A stretch of DNA of 64,000 nt, taken from assembly GCA_021018995.1 (NCBI GenBank), contig CM037590.1:78772097-78836096 (forward strand), read 5' to 3'. The position numbers were made by a program, and so were the translations under genes. The notes under the pieces are model-generated. The model saw only the letters and a list, made by a program, of their open reading frames with translations, had not been told where the DNA came from and made no database searches. The DNA is from Chloranthus sessilifolius. Taxonomy: Eukaryota > Streptophyta > Magnoliopsida > Chloranthales > Chloranthaceae. Positions 56,966-64,000 of the stretch are shown here, piece after piece. The first letter of the stretch is position 1, and each line of letters opens with the position of its first letter.

Positions 56966-58437
56966 TCTACGGCAACGGCTTGGGTAAGTGTGCCTTGGAT
57001 GAGGCCCAAAAATCCTCCTCCTTCCCCTACGGGACGGTGGAGAGCAAGATGATGCCGTTGTGCCGGGACCACAAACTAAATATTTTTTTATTTTAATTTG
57101 ATTTTTTGTTTTTAATTTCTTTTTGTTTAATTTTTTGAGAAAATTTTGAAAAACAAAGTTTTCAAGGCCTTAGAATTCCCTTCTCGAGTGGCCTTCGTAC
57201 CCTGATTTGAGACCCACGGCGGCGATTCCGATGCACTTCGAAAGAATCAAAGGAGGACCTTCGATCTATTGAAGGCATAGAAATCGAGGCAAATGACCCG
57301 ATCCCTCGAAATGAGTCAAAAAGAAGTTGCCTTCTTTTGACTGGTGGGGCATATTGGGTGTCAGAGATGGCGGGGCTCAAACAGAGGTACTAAGCACACT
57401 AATCGGGGGACTCAGGAGGTGAGAAAGCCTCAAATTTTAGGCTGCTGCTGTCCAGGTAGACTTGGCGCAACTAATACATGCGCCAAGGTAGTAGGGCCTC
57501 TTTTTTAAAAAGTTGCGCCAAGGTAAAACAGGAGGATTTAAAGCTGGCGCAACTATTAGTTGCGCCAGTTATAAATTCCCAATTTTTACACTGGCGCAAC
57601 TAATACTTGCGCCAGGCAAAAATGATGCTCCAGATTCTAAAATAGCAGGGAACAGCAGCTTGAAGATGGGTCTGTTTTGGGTTTCTGTGGAAGTTGGGCT
57701 TTCAAGAACTGCTTGATTTTATATGATCGATTCTCTCCTCACTGAATTCTAAAGGTTTGAGTCCAGTATAACTCGCTAGCGCACTCCCCAAGGGTTTTAA
57801 GATTTTGAATGGGAACCCACCCGATATACCTCTGGCGTAAGCGCCTTCTCAGATACTAGGTGGGCTAGGACTTTTCTAGATTATCACCACTAGGGGCTGC
57901 CGCCATACTAAGACTCGGGTGGTTGTATGTGTGCCTAAACCCAACCCTTTGAAAATCTACCCCGTAAAAATAAATTAATTAAGCTCCCTATTCTTGATTC
58001 AATTTTAACTTCTTTTTTTCAAAACATTTCTTTTATGGAAGTTTTCTTTAGTCCAAAAGACGGGGGTGATGACCCCGTACCGCCACTACGGGCCGGTGTC
58101 CACTGTCGGAATATGTTTGCACAAGTAGGCCCGTCAATCAGCTAAGGCACTTTAAATGATGAAAAATTAAAGAAATTGAAAGACAATATTCAAGTAGGCC
58201 TGCCGATCGGCTAAGGCACTAAAAATGATAGAAAAGTAAAAAAATTTAAAGACTATGCGTAAGTAGGCCCGCCAATCAGCTAAGGCTCGTAAATGGCATA
58301 AAAGTAGGGGTAAGTAAAATGACTTAATCGAAGGGGTGAGTAAAAAATAGTAAAAATAAAATAAAATAACAGCAATAAAATAGTAGAAAAATAAAAAATA
58401 AAGATGCCTAGTTCAAGGGGAAGCTCTACTAGCTACT
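56966..58437 (-). other. TatB untranslated leader
   Basis: About 1.5 kb between the primer site and the proline-rich frame. It contains a dyad-site block (57464-57613), short repeats of AAGTAGGCCYGCCAATCAGC at about 58124, 58193 and 58262 (period about 69 bp), and no recognised gene. Ogre-type elements are known for long leaders. Confidence 0.7.
57464..57613 (-). promoter_or_regulatory. Dyad-site block inside TatB leader
   Basis: 21-bp sites at 57464, 57546 and 57593, plus a half-site whose frame would start at 57499. The last three are spaced 47 and 47 bp, as in the LTRs. The 57546 site is perfect: GGC, GCAAC, TATTA, GTTGC, GCC, with further pairing flanks (57544-57568). The flanking sequence is not clearly LTR, so this is a separate copy of the U3-type array outside the LTR. 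Confidence 0.8.
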
Positions 58438-58454
58438 CCTCAGCAGAGTCGCCA
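58438..58454 (-). promoter_or_regulatory. TatB primer binding site
   Basis: TGGCGACTCTGCTGAGG on the minus strand, two bases after the 5' LTR end. Ogre elements are reported to use a tRNA-Arg primer with a TGGCGACTC-type site; I did not check it against a tRNA set. Confidence 0.75.
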
Positions 58455-58456
58455 TC

Positions 58457-60021
58457 TGTAAAACCGTGGGATTTGTGATGATCCCATCGTGGCGATGTAC
58501 TAGCTTCCAAAAAAATATAGAGTTGCCACCCGGAGCTTTTGGTGTTTCGGGATACCTATATCATTTTTATGGGTACCAAAGTGCTAAAAATATGACTCTG
58601 AATCTGGTCCATACCAAAGGAGCTTGGGTAGGGGCTTCGATTATCGATCGGGAGGGTGTTAGGCACCCGATCAACCCGCTTAGTGCGGTCTCTACTAATG
58701 GCTAAAATAAAAATCAAGTAAAAGAAAATAAAATGGCTTCCTCTTGCCCAAAATGGCTTCGAATCCTATTTGTGCCCCTCCATTCCTACCGAAAATTCTG
58801 CAGCGTAACAACACAAATGGGAGGATGAGAAGAGCCAAAAAGAGATAGGAGAAGAAAGGGGAGAGCCGGACCCCTCGGGCCCTTGTAGCACCGTAGGAGA
58901 ACCTTGCGTGGCTTGCTTTTGATGAGCTTTTGAAGGCTTGAATGATGGAAAGAGGGGTTCTAACCACTAAGATTTATTAGCTAAGAGGTAGAGAAGGGAG
59001 GCAAATGGATAGCACATACCTAACCTAGAGGCTTTTTAGGAAAGGTAAGGCATGGAATGAGGTTTTGGAATTTTAGAATTTGTATGAGCAATGGTGCACC
59101 AAAGGGAGAAATATCTTCTCACTTTAAGCTCTTTCTCTCTTAGGAAAAAATTCTCAACCCTTAAACCAAAGGGAGGGGGGGCTCTATTTATAGGAAAAGT
59201 GTGGATTAGGAGAGTGTTTAGATGCTAATCAAGGTTAGAAATTAAGTAATCTAGCATCTAAGGTTTCCTAGGGTTTCAAGGGTTTAGAGAAGTGTGAAGA
59301 TGGGCTTTAATGGTGGATGATGGTTTATTGGTTTAGATCACTTATGGGTTGCAAATATGTGTTAAAAGGGTGCAACAAAGTTATCAAAATATACCCCAAG
59401 GACTGAGGTGGTCAACAAGTCAAACCCTAGCTTTGAAATTCGAGGCAAAAACCAGAGGTCATTGTTCATATGCCTGGCGCAACTTTTAGTTGTGCCATGC
59501 AAATGTACAATAAAACAGTTCTGTACTATAGCCTGGAAGTTGGTTTCGCGAGGGGTGGGGGGACTCATTTATACCTGATGCAACTATTAGTTGCACCAGG
59601 CCATTTCTGGGGGAAAATGGCTTGGCGCACCTATTAGTTGCATCAGGCAAAAATTCTTTCAAAATGACCAAATTTTCAAATGATCATAACTTTTAATATA
59701 TAACTCTGATTGAGGTGATTGTTAGCTTGTTGGAAAGCTGAAGGAGTTCTCTTTCCAATGGTATATGATTCAATGCCTAAAAAGGTCTGTCTAAATTTTG
59801 GCACTCCTCTTTCCAACCATTGCTTAGGAGGGTTTGACATTGGTCCAGGAAAGGATTCTAATGGGTTTGGGAAGGTTAGGGTTGATTCCTAAGGGTTCAG
59901 GAAGGTTTCTAAGAGTTTGAAAAGGTTCTTAAGGGTTTCATACATGCCATTAAAATCTCAAAAGTGCACCTCTCTCAAAATGTGTTCTGATCGGGCCTTG
60001 GGCCAAATTTTTGTGTCTACA
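58457..60021 (-). repeat. TatB 5' LTR (1565 bp)
   Basis: On the minus strand it starts TGTAGACACAAAAATTTGGC at 60021 and ends CCCACGGTTTTACA at 58457. It holds three dyad sites, a TATAAATAG box (59184-59192) and the same inner-end block as the 3' LTR. Confidence 0.92.
59476..59644 (-). promoter_or_regulatory. Three dyad-symmetric sites in TatB 5' LTR U3
   Basis: 21-bp sites start at 59476, 59577 and 59624 (spacing 101 and 47). They match the first three plus-strand sites of the 3' LTR; the fourth unit is missing here. The arms are partly decayed, mostly by C/T changes. Confidence 0.82.
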
Positions 60022-60026
60022 AGAAG

Positions 60027-60290
60027 TAGTGTACTTGCTTGGTTCCATGTCAAGAACCAAAAAATATGTTGGATAGAAAAACTTGTCAATCCAAACTAAC
60101 ATATCTTTTATCATTCCTATTGGTCTCCTTTTAGATCTGTCAGCCAGTTGTAGTACCACATGTGTGGGCTTCAATTCTCTCAAACCTAACTTCTCATAAA
60201 CTGAATATGGAAGTAGGTTCACACTACTCCCAGATCTAACAATGCTTTTCCAATAGTGTGATCCCCAATGATGCAAGGGATTGTGAGAAC
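60027..60290 (-). pseudogene. AthB protease, part right of TatB
   Basis: Contains VNLLPYSVYEKLGLRELKPT, VVLQLADRSKRRPIGMIKDM and KFFYPTYFLVLDMEPSK, the Athila protease around and after the active site. It matches AthA 14060-14270. TatB separates it from 42301-42847. Confidence 0.88.
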
Positions 60291-62140
60291 TCTAGGGTTT
60301 TGGAGCTTTGTTGGGGTTGCAGTGGGCAACACTTGGTTCACTTTCTCAGTACAAAAGACCTTGGATAGGTGTATCCTGGATTGTCTTTTGTGTGTGCACA
60401 AATCTTTCAAAAACTTTATATAGGTAGGCACTTGCTTGATTGCATCAAGTAAAGGCAAATTAATCTTCACTTGTTTAAATATTTCCATCATTTCCTCAAC
60501 TTTGGCATTCCCCTTGTCAAAGGGAGAAGGTGCTTGAAGTGCATTGGGAAATGGCAAATGGGGGACTGATCTCCCATTTGCTGTCTTAGCAATCTGATCA
60601 ATTTTTTCTTTATTTTTGTTTTCATTTTTTTGTTGGAGTTCATCAACAGGCCCCTTATTTCTCATATGCTGCTCCTACTGCATATCATCATGGGTTGTTC
60701 TTTCTTTTTCTGCACTCTTCTCAGGCTCAACACAAATCTTGTTACCAACCAGCCTTCCACTTCTAAAAGTGGTGATAGATTTAGCTTCGTCATTTGAAGA
60801 AGTCTCACCCACCGTATACTATCCTTTTGGATTCTTCATAGGCTGACTAGACAGTCTTCCCTCTTCCCTCTTCTCTTCTAATCAAAGTATTAGATAGTTG
60901 ACCAAGGTGGTCCTCTATTTTCTTAATACTTTGGCTATGAGAGTTAATTGTTTGAGATAAAGAGCCCAAATTCTACAATGAAGCTAGAACTTGCTCTTCA
61001 AATGTGAGGGATCTAGAGGGTGCTGGGGATGGTGCACTTTGATGCATAGGTTGTGCTATTGGCTGGACCATAGGCTCTTGGTATTGGGGCCTTAGAAAAT
61101 AATTCTGCTGGTAGGGCTGAGCATTTCTATATGGCATGGGCTGCTATTGCTGGTTTGGAAAATTATCTTACCCCCACTTCAAGTTGGTGGTTTCTCCAAT
61201 AATAACCAGCAGCTGGCTATTGTCCAAAGGACTGAGCAGCATTTACATGTTTCATAAGTAGATCTAGAAATTGGATAGCAGAGGGACATTCTTCAAGGGA
61301 GTGAGTGGGAGACTGACATATCACACATGCCTCTTCCACTTTGGCAGCCATTGGGGACTTCATTGCTCCCATGAGCTTATCAAATTTCTGAGTTAAGCTA
61401 TCTACCTTCCTCTCCAAATCATTGTATCCACTGACCTCATACATTTTCCCTCTTGTAGTGTTCTCTCTCACCAATCTAACAAGAGTCTCAATATCCCTAG
61501 ACAAAGTCTCCCTTTGCATGGAGTTTTTACTAATTATATCAAACAATTCTCAAGCCTCATCAGCTATCTTGTAGAGGTAAGTACCCCCACATGAGGCATC
61601 CATCATGTCCCTACTCTTGGGATCAATTCCTTGATAGAAACTTTGAACAAGTTGCCATTCAGGAATTTGGTAATGGGAACATTGCTTCAAGAGCTCCTTA
61701 AATCTTTCTCATGCTTGGTGAAAGTCTTCAGTTAGGGACTGAGCAAATGAAATTATGCTCTTCCTCAGCCGACTTGTTTTGGACATGGGAAAAAATTTGG
61801 CTAGAAACTGACATTGAAGGTCATTCCAAGACTGTATACTGTTGGTTGGGAGCATAGAAAGCCAAGTTCTGGCTCTGTCCTTTAGTGAAAAAGGAAAGAG
61901 TCTCAACTTGGTTACTTCCGCCCCCAAACCAGCAATGTTGAAGGTAGTACACAAGCTTAGGAATTCATCAATATGCTTGTATGGGTCTTCCTTACACAAT
62001 CTATGATATGAGGGCAACATCTATATGATGGAAGATTTAATCTCATAGTTCCCTTGGACAATAGGGAATTGAATGCAAAAGGGGGAGTTGTATACCCCTG
62101 GTGCATTGAATTCTTTCAATGTCCTTGGTTGCTCACCCAT
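60291..62140 (-). pseudogene. AthB gag with linker
   Basis: The start chosen is ATG at 62140 (MGEQPRTLKEFNAPGVYNSP), as in AthA. The core has MLPSYHRLCKEDPYKHIDEF, LRLFPFSLKDRARTWLSMLP and CQFLAKFFPMSKTSRLRKSI. A zinc knuckle CVICQSPTHSLEEC (C-x2-C-x4-H-x4-C, about 61285-61335) was not seen in AthA. The C-terminal linker has QVKINLPLLDAIKQVPTYIK and FLKDLCTHKRQSRIH. It is broken in several places. Confidence 0.88.
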
Positions 62141-62573
62141 TGCAGTAATATCACAGTTAATCACAGGTGTGTGTAGGGACTTCCTAGGTCTAAGAAGTCT
62201 CTCAACTTCAAGATCTAAAGGAACAATCTCAGGATTAAGAGATCCTCTACCAACCATACACACAGCAGAAACAAAGTACAACACACAAATTACAGTACAG
62301 ATTTCAGTAAAACAATTACAAAAATAGACAACTATTACTGCAAATCTAAAAATTTACAGATCCAAAAATGTAAAAGAGTTAGGAAATACAAACTCAAGCA
62401 AAGTTTGCTCCTCCAATCAGCACAATGCTCCTCTCAAAACTACAGATTCAGATCTACACACATAATTAAACTACAAAAACTACAACAGCAATTAGTCAAA
62501 CACAAAACAAGCAATTATAAATTTAAATCTAAAATAAGAAAAACTTAGACCTACCAATTCTAAAAATACAGAT
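62141..62573 (-). other. AthB untranslated leader
   Basis: A-rich on the plus strand, noncoding, between the gag start and the primer site. It is about the same length as the AthA leader. Nothing else is recognised. Confidence 0.6.
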
Positions 62574-62590
62574 CCTTGACAGCGGCGCCA
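62574..62590 (-). promoter_or_regulatory. AthB primer binding site (tRNA-Asp type)
   Basis: TGGCGCCGCTGTCAAGG on the minus strand, preceded by TTTT as in AthA. The first eleven bases agree with AthA and the rest has drifted or comes from a variant primer. Confidence 0.85.
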
Positions 62591-62599
62591 AAAAGTTAT

Positions 62600-64000
62600 T
62601 GTGCTGCCAACCTTACAATTATTAGAGGGTTAAAAACAACAAAAAAAAGGACAAATCACAGCAAAATGGGATCAAGATAAGGCAACTAGTCCTGCAAGAA
62701 CTAGGGTTGTTACAGTAAGCTTTAAAGGGTAAGTAAGGGTATGTCCATAGGGATATGTGGTTCAAAATATGGTAAATCTCCAGATCTATAACAGATCTGG
62801 CACTCTATCCTATCTTAATTTAAAATAAAGCCAGAAAGGAAGGAGGAGAGGTTTTAAGATGTTGTCACTTTACTAAAACTACAGAAAATTAAAGGTAAAA
62901 GCAAATGATTCAGAACTGATTAAAACACAGCTTTAAGGAAATAGAGAAAAAGATTAAAATCAAAAGAGGGAGAATAACAGTTGGGGATTTTGGTCTTCAC
63001 TTAAAATTGGTTGGTTCAGAGGTAATGCAAGAGATTTATTTGTAACAATCCTTCATCTGGCTACAAGCTCAGATTCCAAGTATAAGAATCTAATTTAGAC
63101 CAGAGGATTGAATTGATCTTAAGGCTATGATTTGTCCACATTAATGGCCACAGATCATCCTAGGGATTACTTCCAATCCTAAGGTTTTAATTAAAACAAT
63201 TAGATTATTGCAGATGCTGTGGACGCAAGGCTACAAGCTCAGGCATCCACAGGGAGATTTAATCTAGGGAAATCAAATGACAATTAAGAGATCTATAGAT
63301 CAAAATCTACTCTATAATCCACAATTTACTGATTCAATATAAACTTATAATACAATGTGCTCAGATATGCAATCTATGCAACATCCAATCCCCATACAAA
63401 GCCCTGAACCTCTCAATTTATAGCTCTCACCTCAGCCCTGAACCTCTCAATAAAAGAAAAAATGGAAAAAGGAGTGAAAAATCACGAAAAAGAAAATTAT
63501 GATTTACCAAAAAGCTATGAAGAAGAGAAAAAGTTGTAAAAGACACTTTTATAGCTGAAGAACTGGGATGTATATATAAAAAGAAGTATTGGGAAGAAGT
63601 TATCCAATCATGGATACTTACTGAAATAGAATAGTAGAAGAAAATAGAAAAAAGAAGAAATAAATTCTCAGAAAAGACCTTTCTGATTTACGACTTGCAA
63701 AAGCATAAGCCTAGTAGAGATAAGGATAATAGATATTATGGATTGTATAGGGAATCATAAGAATAGAACAGGATTATATTTTCTATGAGATTCATTTTTA
63801 CAATTATCTTTGACTGAATTCTTCTGAAAAATATATTGAGAGAACCCAAAAGTGTCGATATCCTTTTGAGAGTATGTCAATAATGAGTTTTTGAATGAAA
63901 ATATTTTCTAAATCTGCAATTTAGAAAAAGTTATGAAGAATAAATTGTTCACTAGTGCATATACACTCTGTGTTTATTGTGAATTGAAACTGTTGGAGTT
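62600..64000 (-). repeat. AthB 5' LTR, inner 1.4 kb only
   Basis: The minus-strand LTR ends GGTTGGCAGCACA near 62600, a few bases from the primer site. The rest runs past the window edge. It shares CTTCATCTGGCTACAAGC, TTAATGGCCACA and neighbouring phrases with the solo LTR at 224-2083 and, more distantly, with AthA LTRs. TATA-like motifs on the minus strand lie near 63546-63580. Confidence 0.85.

Larger units (their letters stand above)
42853..60021 (-). mobile_element. TatB: Tat/Ogre-like Ty3 retrotransposon with both LTRs
   Basis: A minus-strand element of about 17.2 kb with LTRs 58457-60021 (5') and 42853-44459 (3'), a primer site, a long leader, a proline-rich frame, gag, protease, reverse transcriptase, RNase H, second RNase H, integrase, a repeat-bearing 3' region and a polypurine tract. 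Large size, dual RNase H and a long leader fit Ogre-type Tat elements. About 35 differences were counted in ~250 aligned LTR bases at the inner end, so it is old. Its coding parts carry many breaks. Confidence 0.93.
39066..64000 (-). mobile_element. AthB: Athila-like Ty3 retrotransposon, minus strand, outermost layer
   Basis: Reading leftward: a partial 5' LTR (62600 to beyond 64000), tRNA-Asp-type primer site, gag, protease, reverse transcriptase, RNase H, integrase (to about 39571) and a 3' noncoding piece cut off by the TatA LTR. TatB is inserted in its protease. Motifs match AthA domain by domain. Its 3' LTR is not in the window, consistent with TatA having landed in its 3' region. It is broken in many places and is the oldest layer by nesting. 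Confidence 0.9.

Overview
This window is a stack of plant nuclear LTR retrotransposons nested inside one another; I see no free-standing host gene. It is from a land plant, most likely a flowering plant. The lineages present are the plant Ty3 (gypsy) clades Athila, Tat/Ogre and chromovirus Tekay/Del. Supporting signs are the tRNA-Asp-type primer site of Athila, the initiator-Met-type site of Tekay, the second RNase H of Tat and a captured plant mobile domain gene. All coding regions are fossils carrying many breaks. Element boundaries, LTRs, target-site duplications (TSDs) and primer sites are still readable.

Left half (1-39065): TatA, a plus-strand Tat/Ogre-like element whose 5' part lies outside the window. 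It gives the end of reverse transcriptase, RNase H, a second RNase H and integrase (to about 4419). A long 3' region follows, with several tandem repeats and an antisense plant-mobile-domain relic (about 6440-8056), and then the 3' LTR (37432-39065). Two elements sit inside TatA. One is an Athila-like solo LTR (224-2083, TSD TTAAC). The other is a complete Athila-like element, AthA (9055-36166, TSD GTAGG). AthA was itself entered by a Tekay chromovirus, now a tandem array missing its left end (19411-33025: partial internal region, LTR, full internal region, LTR).

Right half (39066-64000): AthB, a minus-strand Athila-like element running from its 5' LTR (62600 to beyond the right edge) down to a 3' noncoding stretch at 39066, where TatA's LTR begins. 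AthB's protease region is interrupted by TatB, a minus-strand Tat/Ogre-like element with both LTRs (42853-60021) and a near-perfect TSD (GGAAG/AGAAG).

The nesting order is AthB > TatA > AthA > Tekay, with TatB also in AthB. LTR divergence counted by eye over short stretches fits this order: about 13% for TatB, about 4.6% for AthA and about 3% for the Tekay LTRs.

The most interesting signal is not coding. The U3 regions of both Tat elements carry four (or three) 21-bp dyad-symmetric sites at identical 47, 47 and about 100 bp spacing. The outer shell and centre (GGC, TATTA, GCC) are conserved, but the two inner 5-bp arms differ between the elements while staying complementary to each other. 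A further 47-bp-spaced block lies in TatB's internal leader. A second Tat repeat, about 50 bp long downstream of integrase, also shows stems that change in a compensating way. The Tekay and Athila U3 regions carry their own clustered CG-rich motifs (a perfect 18-bp palindrome, and CTCGCG-type repeats). The Athila motif recurs inside AthA just upstream of a TATA-like box and a short unbroken reading frame.
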